From assembly GCA_963847515.1 (NCBI GenBank), contig CAWKAA010000005.1:2108001-2172000 (forward strand): 64,000 bases of DNA, given 5' to 3'. The translations under genes were made by a program, and so were the position numbers. The first letter of the stretch is position 1. Each line of letters opens with the position of its first letter. This stretch comes from QHXW01 sp963847515 (GTDB lineage Bacteria > Acidobacteriota > Terriglobia > Bryobacterales > Bryobacteraceae). Below are positions 52,943 through 61,226 of this stretch, piece by piece. The notes below the pieces were generated by a model. That model had not been told where the DNA came from. It was given only the letters and a program-made list of their open reading frames with translations, and searched no databases.

Positions 52943-53905
52943 ATGTCCGCCCGCCTCACGCTTGCCCTGTTCTTGGCTGTCCTAACCTCCGTTGCCAGCG
53001 ACAAGAAGAAGGATCCCGAGGAAATCGGCAATCGCGACGTTGGCAAGGGCATCAATTTCTACTCCATCGAAAAGGAAATCGCACTCGGCCAGCAACTCGC
53101 CCTCGAGGTCCAGAAGCAGGCCAGGATGGTGGACGACCCGATCCTGGGCGAATATATCAACCGCCTGGGGCAGAATCTGGTTCGGAATTCCGATGCCAAG
53201 ATGCCGGTTACCTTCAAAATCATCGACGACGACTCGGTGAACGCCTTCACACTTCCCGGTGGACATGTCTTCGTAAATTCGGGCTTGATCCGTGTAGCTG
53301 AAACGGAAGCCGAGCTGGCCGGAGCCATGGCGCACGAGATCGGTCACGTGGCTGCGCGACATATTACTCGCCAGGAGACTCGAGCCCAGTTGGCTAACCT
53401 CGCCACCACTCCATTGATTTTGTTGGGCGGCTGGACGGGTTACGCCGTCCGGCAGGCTGCTGGCGTCGGTATCCCTATGACATTCTTGAGCTTCTCACGT
53501 GCATTCGAGGGCGAAGCCGACTTGCTGGGTTTGGAATACATGTATAAAGCCGGTTACGATCCGACGGCGTCCATCGACATCTTCGAACGCATAGAAGCGC
53601 TCCAAAAGACCAAGCCCGGCGTCGTGGCTAAGATCTTTTCCAGCCACCCCATGACTTTGGATCGCATCCGGGATGCTCAGAAGAACATAAATGAGATTTT
53701 GCCAAACAAACCCGAATACGTGGTAAATACCTCTGAATTCAATGAAATGCGAGGACGGATGATCGCCCAACACCAGCTCCGGAAACAGGAAGCCGCCGAT
53801 CCCGCAAAACCCACCCTCCGCCAGGCACCAGGCAGCCAACCGTCCGAAAGCAGTTCCGACGACCGGCCCACGCTTAAACGCCGGCTCGCTGCTGAAGAGC
53901 TCTAA
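52943..53905 (+). CDS. M48 family metalloprotease (copy 1)
   Basis: A 320-residue secreted zinc protease of the M48 type with signal peptide (LALFLAVLTSVAS). The zinc site is His131-Glu-x-x-His135 in MAHEIGHVAARH, and the distal Glu191 lies in FEGEADLLGLEYM. VNAFTLPGGHVFVNSG is the substrate-strand signature. The C-terminus ends in a basic tail with PTLRQAPGS and DRPTLKRR. The next gene is a close paralogue, so a tandem duplication has taken place. M48 enzymes of this kind (BepA/LoiP-like) act in outer membrane quality control. Start ATG at 52943 follows GGAGGG. Confidence 0.88.
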   Translation: MSARLTLALFLAVLTSVASDKKKDPEEIGNRDVGKGINFYSIEKEIALGQQLALEVQKQARMVDDPILGEYINRLGQNLVRNSDAKMPVTFKIIDDDSVNAFTLPGGHVFVNSGLIRVAETEAELAGAMAHEIGHVAARHITRQETRAQLANLATTPLILLGGWTGYAVRQAAGVGIPMTFLSFSRAFEGEADLLGLEYMYKAGYDPTASIDIFERIEALQKTKPGVVAKIFSSHPMTLDRIRDAQKNINEILPNKPEYVVNTSEFNEMRGRMIAQHQLRKQEAADPAKPTLRQAPGSQPSESSSDDRPTLKRRLAAEEL

Positions 53906-54007
53906 ATATCTCAGCGGTTTGAGAAACCGCGGCACCCATTCAGACGTTATGTATGTGGGAAGCTCCATGTACAGGTTTATAATGCCCATAGGAAGAAGGA
54001 ATTTCCG

Positions 54008-55024
54008 ATGAAGCGATTGTCCGCCCAACTGCTTAGATTTCTGCTAGCTATCACGGTTCTGACCTCGCTCTCTCTGGCTGACGACAAGAAGAAGGACCCG
54101 GACGAGATCGGCAATCGCGATGTCGGCAAAGGTGTTAACTTCTATTCGCTGGAGAAGGAGATCGCTCTTGGAAAACAGCTGGCTCAAGAAGTCGAGAGGC
54201 AGGCCAAGATCGTCGACGATCCGGTAGTCTCTGAATACGTGAACCGCGTGGGGCAGAACCTGGTTCGTAACTCCGACGCCAAGGTGCCGTTCAACATCAA
54301 AGTTCTTGATTCGGAAGAAGTGAACGCCTTCGCGCTTCCCGGCGGATTCTTTTTTGTGAATTCCGGCCTCATCCTGAAAGCGGATAACGAAGCCGAACTA
54401 GCGGGCGTGATGGCGCATGAGATCGCTCACGTGGCGGCCCGGCATGGCACGCGTCAGGCTACACGCGGCGCCATCATCAACTATGCATCCATCCCGCTGA
54501 TTTTCATGGGCGGGTGGACTGGGTACGCCATTCGTCAGGGCGCCGGGCTTGCCATTCCGCTGGGCTTTCTGACGTTTTCGCGCGGGTTCGAGTCTGAGGC
54601 TGACATGCTGGGCCTCGAATACATGTACAAAACCGGCTACGATCCAGTTGCTTTCGTCGACTTTTTCGAGAAGATCCAATCGCTCGAGAAGAAGAAGCCG
54701 GGCACCATGTCCAAAGTATTCTCAACCCATCCCATGACGGACGACCGCATCAAAGCCGCGCAGAAGAATATCGCGACCATCCTTAAGGCCAAGCCGGAGT
54801 ACGTGGTCAACACGTCGGAATTTAACGACGTGAAGGGCCGCCTTTCCATGCTGCACAACCGCCGCCGCGTCGACACCAAGGACAACGGCAGCCGGCCGAC
54901 GCTCCGACGTGCTCCGGGCTCGGGTACCGGGACGATCGAAGACGATAGCGACAAGAAAGCGCCTAAGGATCAAGACGAACGGCCGACATTGAAGCGCCGC
55001 GACGGCGATAATCAGGACCAGTAA
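54008..55024 (+). CDS. M48 family metalloprotease (copy 2)
   Basis: A 338-residue paralogue of the preceding gene, 102 bases after it. The signal peptide is FLLAITVLTSLSLA, the zinc site is His137-Glu-x-x-His141 in MAHEIAHVAARH, and the third ligand lies in FESEADMLGLEYM. The two proteins match almost throughout, with VNAFALPGGFFFVNSG replacing the homologous strand. The C-terminal tail also ends PTLRRAPGS and ERPTLKRR, so this motif is under constraint in both copies and could be a membrane or partner-binding signal. Start at 54008 follows GGAAGAAGG. Confidence 0.9.
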   Translation: MKRLSAQLLRFLLAITVLTSLSLADDKKKDPDEIGNRDVGKGVNFYSLEKEIALGKQLAQEVERQAKIVDDPVVSEYVNRVGQNLVRNSDAKVPFNIKVLDSEEVNAFALPGGFFFVNSGLILKADNEAELAGVMAHEIAHVAARHGTRQATRGAIINYASIPLIFMGGWTGYAIRQGAGLAIPLGFLTFSRGFESEADMLGLEYMYKTGYDPVAFVDFFEKIQSLEKKKPGTMSKVFSTHPMTDDRIKAAQKNIATILKAKPEYVVNTSEFNDVKGRLSMLHNRRRVDTKDNGSRPTLRRAPGSGTGTIEDDSDKKAPKDQDERPTLKRRDGDNQDQ

Positions 55025-55031
55025 ACGAAGC

Positions 55032-55328
55032 TCATTTGGGAGGACTCTCCAACCGGACGTTGATGGCTTCCAGTTCGCCGTCCGGAAATCGCTTGGTTTC
55101 GATGGAAAGCAAGTCGCCGGGCTTGAGATCCGTGGACTTGATCTTCTTAGAGCCGGCGAAATATCGGGTCTTATGTGTGCAAACGAACTGCAGAGTGTTG
55201 GAATCGGAGTCCTGAAGCTCGATTTTCTTCGCGTCGATTTTCTGCACCACACCGTGGAATGTGGCGAGCGGCTGCTCGATGATCTGAGCGGGCAGTAGAA
55301 GAATCAATAAGCAGGCCGCCAACGTCAT
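55032..55328 (-). CDS. Small secreted DUF5666-like protein
   Basis: A 98-residue exported protein. The signal peptide is LAACLLILLLPAQ. The mature part (TFHGVVQKIDAKKIELQDSD, LKPGDLLSIETKRFPDGEL) is a small beta barrel reminiscent of DUF5666-type proteins, as in the gene at 14424. It is convergent with the M48 gene (seven bases between stops) and divergent from the gene at 55382. Function unknown. Confidence 0.65.
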   Translation of the reverse strand: MTLAACLLILLLPAQIIEQPLATFHGVVQKIDAKKIELQDSDSNTLQFVCTHKTRYFAGSKKIKSTDLKPGDLLSIETKRFPDGELEAINVRLESPPK

Positions 55329-55381
55329 AGCAATAAAGACTCAGAGTGTAACATTTTAGCTCCGCCGGCTACCTTATAGGT

Positions 55382-55738
55382 ATGAAAACAATTCTCCTTC
55401 TGTTCCTGGCGGCTGTAGCCGTCTTTGCCGCGGATGTCAACGGCAAATGGGTGGCCCAGCTGCCCGGCCGCGGCGGCGAAACCCGTGAATCTACGTTCAC
55501 TTTCAAGGCCGACGGCAACCAGCTCACCGGTTCCGTAACCACTCCGCGAGGCGAAGCGCCAATCTCCGACGGTAAGATCGACGGCGACAACATCTCGTTC
55601 AGCCAGGTCATGGAGTTCGGCGGCAACCAAGTTAAATTAAACTTCAAAGGCAAGATCGAGGGCGACCAGATCAAGTTCACCCGGCAACGGGAAGGCGGCG
55701 ACCGCGTTCAGGAGTTCACGGCCAAGAAAGCTTCGTAA
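55382..55738 (+). CDS. Small secreted beta-rich protein
   Basis: A 118-residue exported protein with signal MKTILLLFLAAVAVFAADVNG. The mature part is a lipocalin-like beta meander: WVAQLPGRGGETRESTFTFK, ADGNQLTGSVTTPRGEA, GDNISFSQVMEFGGNQVKL and IEGDQIKFTRQREGG. Related proteins of about 120 residues are common in these bacteria without known function. No binding-site residues can be assigned. Confidence 0.7.
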   Translation: MKTILLLFLAAVAVFAADVNGKWVAQLPGRGGETRESTFTFKADGNQLTGSVTTPRGEAPISDGKIDGDNISFSQVMEFGGNQVKLNFKGKIEGDQIKFTRQREGGDRVQEFTAKKAS

Positions 55739-55793
55739 CGTTCATCGTAGGTTCATCGGGCATGGTTCATACTTCTAAGCCAGGAGAAGAATC

Positions 55794-56240
55794 ATGCCAA
55801 ACAGACTCCCTCTCATTCTCGTACTAATCGTTTTGGGCTCCGCAAATGCAGCCGAAATCAGGGCACAGAAGGTTGTGGCCGAGATAAAGGCCGCGCATCC
55901 CGAGATCACCGGACTGGAACTTGCTGCCACGCGCTCGGCGCAGGAGGGCTGCAAGACTATCGCGGCCACTGAGGCGAAGGAAATCGGCGAGAAGTGCGAC
56001 AAAGATGACTTCACCGCGATGAAGACGAACCAGCCCTTTGTAGAAAAAGAAAAGGACGAGTTCGATGCCACTCTGCCCATCCACGATTCGGCCGGAAAAA
56101 TCATCGGCATCGTGGGAATGGACTTCAAGGCTGGCCCCGGCCAGACGAAGGAAACCGTCGCCCGCCAGGCCAAGCAGATTGCTTCCGAATTGGAGAAACG
56201 GATTACGTCGAAGGAGCAGTTGTTCGAGACGGCGAAATAA
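55794..56240 (+). CDS. Small secreted protein, possible single cache/PAS-like domain
   Basis: A 148-residue exported protein; AGGAGAAG precedes the ATG at 55794, signal LILVLIVLGSANA. The mature part contains EIKAAHPEITGLELAAT, EKDEFDATLPIHDSAGKI and IGIVGMDFKAGPGQT. The helix followed by a strand reading LPIHDSAGKIIGIVGMDF is the hallmark of cache-type sensor folds, so a ligand-binding role outside the membrane is possible. No signalling domain is attached. Function unknown. Confidence 0.65.
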   Translation: MPNRLPLILVLIVLGSANAAEIRAQKVVAEIKAAHPEITGLELAATRSAQEGCKTIAATEAKEIGEKCDKDDFTAMKTNQPFVEKEKDEFDATLPIHDSAGKIIGIVGMDFKAGPGQTKETVARQAKQIASELEKRITSKEQLFETAK

Positions 56241-56248
56241 TACCGAGG

Positions 56249-56506
56249 TCAGGCCCTTCGGCGAGACGCCGCGCGGCGGGGCGGGTGTTTCCGGATGATT
56301 TGCGCCAGAGCACGAAGGGCGTCGTTAGCCTCGCCGGAATTTGGAAACGCCGCTGCCACATCGGGCTCGAGAACAACTACGACGCTGCCCGCGACGTAGC
56401 GCGACGCGTATGTGTTGCGCCGCGCGCGGCTGAAGTCGTACTCGGGGAGTATCTCATCGGCATCGACCCGACGGGTTTTCGGACCGTTAAGTGGCTCTTT
56501 CTTCAT
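56249..56506 (-). CDS. brnA: BrnA-type antitoxin
   Basis: An 85-residue protein with MKKEPLNGPKTRRVDADEIL, the central PEYDFSRARRNTYASRY (typical of BrnA: DFS-x-x-xRNxY) and an Ala/Arg-rich end. It overlaps the 3' end of the toxin gene by 20 bases, the normal toxin-antitoxin arrangement. The middle part VVVLEPDVAAAFPNSGEAND contains the ribbon-helix-helix segment used for DNA binding and autoregulation. The tail is longer and more basic than usual. Confidence 0.8.
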   Translation of the reverse strand: MKKEPLNGPKTRRVDADEILPEYDFSRARRNTYASRYVAGSVVVVLEPDVAAAFPNSGEANDALRALAQIIRKHPPRRAASRRRA

Positions 56507-56771
56507 AGTCTCGTCGCTCAGAGTTTGTGGACCGCCTCGCGCTGAAGATGCGAATCGATTCGCGGCGTTCCGTAAACATTATGGCAAGTAACCGCTGCTT
56601 TCCTGAAAGTCCCAACAGGACGCACCGTTCTTCATCGACCGAGTGCCGCGGATCGCTGACGATGAGGGCCAGCGGATCGCCGAACACGGTTGCCGCCTCA
56701 TCGAACGACACTCCATGCTTTGCGAGATTTCTCGCCGCTTTTCTCGAATCCCATTCGAACTGCAGCGCCAC
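56487..56771 (-). CDS. brnT: BrnT-type ribonuclease toxin
   Basis: A 94-residue toxin of the BrnT/RelE-related fold. The family strings FEWDSRKAARNLAKHGVSFD, AATVFGDPLALIVSDPRHS and EERCVLLGLSG are all present, and the end reads ESIRIFSARRSTNSERRDYE, which carries the conserved IRIxSAR and ERxxYE. BrnT cleaves RNA and is neutralised by BrnA; the two genes overlap by 20 bases. Complete and presumably active. Confidence 0.88.
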   Translation of the reverse strand: MALQFEWDSRKAARNLAKHGVSFDEAATVFGDPLALIVSDPRHSVDEERCVLLGLSGKQRLLAIMFTERRESIRIFSARRSTNSERRDYEERAT

Positions 56772-56816
56772 TTGTCATTATAGCTACGTCCGCGAACGCT
56801 TAACAGATTCAGCTAA

Positions 56817-57914
56817 CTAACAAGCGGTCAATACCCCGAACGCTCTTCTGGCTACTACCAGCTCCTCATTCGTCGCCAGTGCCAGCACCGCTACCGGTGA
56901 ATCTGATGGCGACAGGATGCGGTCGCCCGCAGCCTGTTCGTTGCGCGCCGCGTCGAGCCGGATGCCGAGGAATTGGAAGCCCTCGCAGCAGCCTGCGCGC
57001 AATGACGCGGAGTTTTCGCCGATGCCGCCGGTGAAAGCTACGGCATCGAGCCCGCTCATGGCGGCGGCGTAGGCGCCGATGGTTTTGCGCACTTGATAGG
57101 CGAAGACATCGAGAGCGATAGCAGCCGAGGCGCTTCCGTTTTTAGCGGCCTCCTCAATATCCCGGACATCGCCACTTGCGATGCCGGAAATTCCCGCAAG
57201 GCCGCCCGATCCGGCGAGCTGGCGTCGCACTTCCTCTACGCTCCAGCCGTGCCGCTCCATCATGAACAGCGCGGCAAAAACATCGAGATCACCGTGCCGC
57301 GTGGCGTTCTCCAGACCTGATTGCGGCGAAAAACCCATGGTGGTGTCGACCGACCGGCCGCGGTCGATGGCGCAGATGGAAGAGCTTCCACCAAGGTGGC
57401 AGCTTACTACGCGCAGCGTGCTCGCCGGCCGTCCGAGCAGTTCCGCGACGCGCTCACCGACGTATTGATGCGAAGCGCCATGGAATCCGTAGCGCGTCAT
57501 GCCGCTCTCGCGCCACTCGCGCGGCACGCCATAGACAGAGGCGTGAGCGGGCATGGTGGCGTGGAATTCGGTCTCGAACGCCGCCACCAGCGGGACACCC
57601 GGCAGCATCGCGGCAAAGGCGCGAATGGCTTCCAGATAGATGGCGTTGTGAGCCGGCGCCGCGGACAGAAACTCTTCAAGGGCGGCTGTCACTCCGCCGT
57701 CAATAACGAAGGTCCCTCTGTAATTCGCCCCGCCGTGTACGGTCTTGAAAGCCACGGCATCCACGCGAACTTCGCCGGTCTGAATCTGAGCAATGGCGTC
57801 GCGGTAGTTTTGGACCCGCTCCAGGCGGCCTTTGGCCAGCACTCGCCCTGCGGGCATGTCGAGGATCTGGTACTTGACTGACGTCGACCCCAGGTTCGGG
57901 ACCAGGATGTTCAC
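56817..57914 (-). CDS. Acetate kinase-like protein with altered active site
   Basis: A 365-residue ASKHA-fold protein of the acetate/propionate kinase family, from the GTG at 57914 (overlapping the stop of the TPR gene, TAGTG). Recognisable parts are NILVPNLGSTSVKYQI, TVHGGANYRGTFVI, ETEFHATMP, SGMTRYGFHGASHQYV, SCHLGGSSSICAID, VAFTGGIGENSASLR and TNEELVVAR. Compared with E. coli AckA, the His-Arg before VHGG is Phe-Lys, and the catalytic Asp of FDTAFH is Glu (FETEFH). It is about 35 residues shorter. Activity or substrate is therefore uncertain. Confidence 0.8.
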   Translation of the reverse strand: MNILVPNLGSTSVKYQILDMPAGRVLAKGRLERVQNYRDAIAQIQTGEVRVDAVAFKTVHGGANYRGTFVIDGGVTAALEEFLSAAPAHNAIYLEAIRAFAAMLPGVPLVAAFETEFHATMPAHASVYGVPREWRESGMTRYGFHGASHQYVGERVAELLGRPASTLRVVSCHLGGSSSICAIDRGRSVDTTMGFSPQSGLENATRHGDLDVFAALFMMERHGWSVEEVRRQLAGSGGLAGISGIASGDVRDIEEAAKNGSASAAIALDVFAYQVRKTIGAYAAAMSGLDAVAFTGGIGENSASLRAGCCEGFQFLGIRLDAARNEQAAGDRILSPSDSPVAVLALATNEELVVARRAFGVLTAC

Positions 57915-59032
57915 TACTTCACAGCGCGGTACTGGCTCTTGATAACCGTGACGTTTTTGGCGGCCTGCGCCTGGAAACTGCTCTTGATGGCGGCGCACTG
58001 CTGGTTGAACTTGAGCGCTTCCATGATGTTTTCCATCTTGTAATTCGCGAATCCCAGCAGGAAAAGGACCTCAGGCTTTAGCTGAGCGTTGTTTTCCACC
58101 AGCGGCAGCGCAATGCGCAGCTCTTTGTCGGCCGGTCCGTACTTCTTGTCGTTGAAGTATTGCTTGCCGATCATATAGTGGGCGATCCCCGTCACGGTCT
58201 GCTTCCGGTTTCCCCAGTCTGCGTCGCTTACCCCTTCGGGCTTCGTTTTGCTGTTCAGTACTTCGATCAGCTTGTTGGAGTACGTCACCACTTTTTCCGA
58301 ATCCTTGCCTTTCTGCAGATAGCCGTTGGCCGCCACCAGCAGCATGTCATCGTTATTCGGGTCGGTGGCCAGCGCTTTCTCCGCGAGCGCCGTGGCGTGC
58401 TCCGTATCGTTGGTCTGTTGATAAGCCTGAAGAGCCTGTGGCAGCAACTGCGCCATATACTGGCTCTGCGGATTGCGCTGCTGGAGGGTCTCGATCAGAT
58501 CGGCTTTCTTGCGCGGATCGGTTGTTTGCAGCGCCGTGGCGTAGAGGGCGTACTCCGAGTATGTGTTCACTTGTTTGGCGTAGTCGACGTGCTTCTTCCA
58601 TTCTTCGACCGCGTCTTCGTCCTTGGGCTGCGGCAAGGCGATAGCCTTCTGCGCCAGAGCAGCCGTTGTGGCCGACCACTTCTTAACCAGATCGGCGTCC
58701 TTCTTGGCTTCCGATGCTTTGAGAGTGGCGAGAGCGGTATCCATATCCTCGGGATCGATCGCCATGATCTTTTCCCCGGCCTCCACCGCTTTGTCGGGCT
58801 GGTTGGCCTTCACATAGAGGGGCTGCATCTCCCCATAAACCCAGGGCAGGTTTTCGCTCTTCGGGTAATCCTGCGTAAACTTCTCGCAGGCTGCGAGCTT
58901 CTTGGCCTCATCCGATTCCTGGCCGATCTGTTGCAGGGCCTGGCCCTCGGGGGTCTCCGTATTGATGTTGACCTTATGACGCTGCGCCAGCGCGCCCGCG
59001 GCCAGCAGCAAGGCAAGCAGGACAATCTTCAT
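57914..59032 (-). CDS. Secreted TPR protein
   Basis: A 372-residue exported protein. The ATG at 59032 has GGAGGAGAG upstream; signal KIVLLALLLAAGALA. The rest is helical, with TPR units such as NDTEHATALAEKALATDPNN and DDMLLVAANGYLQKGKDSEK and the final AQLKPEVLFLLGFANYKMEN. TPR proteins in the periplasm bind partners. It is followed by the acetate-kinase-like gene, which starts inside its stop, and preceded by a lipoprotein gene on the same strand. Confidence 0.75.
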   Translation of the reverse strand: MKIVLLALLLAAGALAQRHKVNINTETPEGQALQQIGQESDEAKKLAACEKFTQDYPKSENLPWVYGEMQPLYVKANQPDKAVEAGEKIMAIDPEDMDTALATLKASEAKKDADLVKKWSATTAALAQKAIALPQPKDEDAVEEWKKHVDYAKQVNTYSEYALYATALQTTDPRKKADLIETLQQRNPQSQYMAQLLPQALQAYQQTNDTEHATALAEKALATDPNNDDMLLVAANGYLQKGKDSEKVVTYSNKLIEVLNSKTKPEGVSDADWGNRKQTVTGIAHYMIGKQYFNDKKYGPADKELRIALPLVENNAQLKPEVLFLLGFANYKMENIMEALKFNQQCAAIKSSFQAQAAKNVTVIKSQYRAVK

Positions 59033-59074
59033 GGGTCTCTCCTCCAAATGGATGGAATGTTATCATAACCGGCG

Positions 59075-59581
59075 CTATCGTGGATTGACCGAGACGTACG
59101 CTTTCACCAGCTGATCCACCAAATCATCCACGGCATTGGATACCTCGTGATCCAGTCCTCGCGCGGATGCAGTGGCGGTCTTTTCCACGCCCCATGTTTC
59201 TACCACGGTCTTAGTGGCCATGTCGCGGGTCAATACGGCCACCTGGTACACACCTAAGCCGATCGTCAGCGAGAACGGTCCTTTCTTGATGGAGAGGACT
59301 TTCTTGCCGCCCTGTGCGAAAGAAATGCTGAGCCCGACGAACTCGTTCACGTCGTTGTCGACTTTGACGCTGGCGAACCGTAACTTCTGTTCGATGCTTT
59401 CGCGTAAGCGGTTCGCGTCGAGGCCTTCATGTTCCAGTTCGGAGCCCAGCGGATCGACGATTACCTTAACGGCCTTGAGCCCGCGCAATGTAGCGCGGTC
59501 CATGGAAGTATCGCTCGGGAAGCACCCCCCGGCCATCAGGAGCAGGACGGCGAAGCAACGGCAGATTTTGCCAGGAAGCAT
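59075..59581 (-). CDS. Lipoprotein of unknown function
   Basis: A 168-residue predicted lipoprotein; the ATG at 59581 gives MLPGKICRCFAVLLLMAGGC with lipobox MAGGC. The mature part contains ATLRGLKAVKVIVDPLGSEL, FVGLSISFAQGGKKVLSIKK and YQVAVLTRDMATKTVVETWG, which alternates strands and helices without a family I can name. The layout resembles domains that assemble on the inner face of the outer membrane. It sits between TPR and CRTAC1 genes of the same run. Confidence 0.65.
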   Translation of the reverse strand: MLPGKICRCFAVLLLMAGGCFPSDTSMDRATLRGLKAVKVIVDPLGSELEHEGLDANRLRESIEQKLRFASVKVDNDVNEFVGLSISFAQGGKKVLSIKKGPFSLTIGLGVYQVAVLTRDMATKTVVETWGVEKTATASARGLDHEVSNAVDDLVDQLVKAYVSVNPR

Positions 59582-59591
59582 ATCTCTCAGT

Positions 59592-61226
59592 CTACTGGCG
59601 CGGCTCACGGATCGTCACGATCCGGTTCACGCCGGCGTTCTCCTCGACCTGGTGCGCGCCCCCGGGCCAGTCGATGGCAATCCGGTCGATCTTCGCTGCC
59701 GGGCCCAGCCCGAAATGCAGCCTGAGATCGTTCTGCGAAAGGTAGCTGCCGCCGCTGCGCACTTCATCCAACTGGGTGTGGCCGCCGGCGGTCAACCGGA
59801 CGCGCGCGCCGATGGCGCTGCGATTGGATATTGTACCTTCAAGTTTCAGAATCACCCAATTCCCGGAAGGCTTTCGGGCTGACTTCAAAAGCGACGGCGG
59901 CTCGTTCTGGTTGTTGATCAGGACCTCGACCGAGCCATCGTTATCATAGTCGCCGAATGCCATGCCGCGCGCGGCATGGCGTTCGAGAATTCCCTCGCCG
60001 GCACGCACCGAAATGTCCGTAAACGTACCATTCCCGTTGTTGCGGTATAGGATGGCACGGTCTTTGTAGCGAATGTCGATCTTGAGTCGCTCCACTTCCG
60101 GGAAAACGTGGCCATTAGCGAGCAGGAGGTCTTTCCAGCCGTCGTTGTCAAAATCGAGGAACCCGCAGCCCCAGCCGACGAAGCGGGTGTTATGCGCCAG
60201 GCCAGCGGCAACGGTTACGTCGTCGAATTCCGCGGCGCCACGGTTGCGGTAGAGTGTTTCGCGCTCGTCGGAAAAGTTGGAGCGAAAGATATCGGGCTTG
60301 CCATCGCCGTCGTAGTCGGCGGAGGCGGCGCCCATCCCGGACATGGCCTTTCCATTCTCATCGAACGCCGCGCCGCGCAGCAGGGCTTCTTCGCTGAACG
60401 TGCCATTGCCGCGGTTGATATACAGCAGCGATGGCGTCTGATCGCAGGCGACGAAAATATCGGTGCGGCCGTCCTGATTGAAGTCTCCGGTGAGGACGCT
60501 CAGGCAATAGCTCTGATCGGGCTTGGAAATTCCCGAGGCATCCGACACGTCGGAGAAGGTTCCGTCGCCGTTATTGTGATAGAGGATATTGCGATCGAAG
60601 GGCAGGCCGCGCGGGCCGCAATTGACGGCGAGATCCCGGTACCAGCAGTAAGGATTCTCACCGGGTTTGGGCGTGCTGGCAAAGTCGAAATTCACATAGT
60701 TGGCCACAAAAATATCCAGGCGGCCGTCGTTATCGTAATCGAGGAATGCGCAGCCGGTATTGTAGCGGACCCGGCTCTGATCGAGGTGCGCCTTCTTCGT
60801 GACGTTTTCGAAGCGGCGGCCGCCGATGTTGCGGTAGAGAGCCAAGCCGCCCCAGGAAGTGACCAGGAGATCAATGAAGCCGTCGTTATCGAAATCGCCC
60901 GCGCAAACACCTTGGCTCCAGCCGTCGCTCGTGAGCCCTGTTTCACCGGTGACGTCGGTAAAGTGGCCGTTTCCATCGTTGCGATAGAGGCGATTGGTGC
61001 CGCCTTTTCCCGAAAGCACGAAGATATCCAGTAGGCCGTCATTGTTGTAATCGATGAAAGCGGCGCCGCTGCCCGTGGTTTCGATGATATACTTCTTCGA
61101 CTCAACGCCGCCGTTCGGAAAGGTCTGCACGAGTCCAGCCTGTCCGCCGATGTTGCGAAAATCCGGTAGTTGTGGAACGTGTGCGGCCACGGAAAGCGCA
61201 GCCAGCAGAATGGCGAGCCGGGTCAC
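59592..61226 (-). CDS. Secreted CRTAC1/ASPIC-UnbV repeat protein
   Basis: A 544-residue exported protein from a GTG at 61226 (signal LAILLAALSVAAH). Residues about 40-440 hold a series of FG-GAP/VCBS-type beta-propeller repeats with calcium-loop motifs (DYNNDGLLDIF, DFDNDGFIDLLVT, DYDNDGRLDIFVANY, DFNQDGRTDIF, DYDGDGKPDIFRS, DFDNDGWKDLLLA, DYDNDGSVEVLINN), each with the DxDxDG calcium pattern or a variant. The C-terminal 100 residues are the ASPIC/UnbV domain (IGARVRLTAGGHTQLDEVR). Such proteins are surface adhesins or carbohydrate-binding. Cotranscribed with the TPR gene behind it (four-base overlap). Confidence 0.88.
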   Translation of the reverse strand: MTRLAILLAALSVAAHVPQLPDFRNIGGQAGLVQTFPNGGVESKKYIIETTGSGAAFIDYNNDGLLDIFVLSGKGGTNRLYRNDGNGHFTDVTGETGLTSDGWSQGVCAGDFDNDGFIDLLVTSWGGLALYRNIGGRRFENVTKKAHLDQSRVRYNTGCAFLDYDNDGRLDIFVANYVNFDFASTPKPGENPYCWYRDLAVNCGPRGLPFDRNILYHNNGDGTFSDVSDASGISKPDQSYCLSVLTGDFNQDGRTDIFVACDQTPSLLYINRGNGTFSEEALLRGAAFDENGKAMSGMGAASADYDGDGKPDIFRSNFSDERETLYRNRGAAEFDDVTVAAGLAHNTRFVGWGCGFLDFDNDGWKDLLLANGHVFPEVERLKIDIRYKDRAILYRNNGNGTFTDISVRAGEGILERHAARGMAFGDYDNDGSVEVLINNQNEPPSLLKSARKPSGNWVILKLEGTISNRSAIGARVRLTAGGHTQLDEVRSGGSYLSQNDLRLHFGLGPAAKIDRIAIDWPGGAHQVEENAGVNRIVTIREPRQ

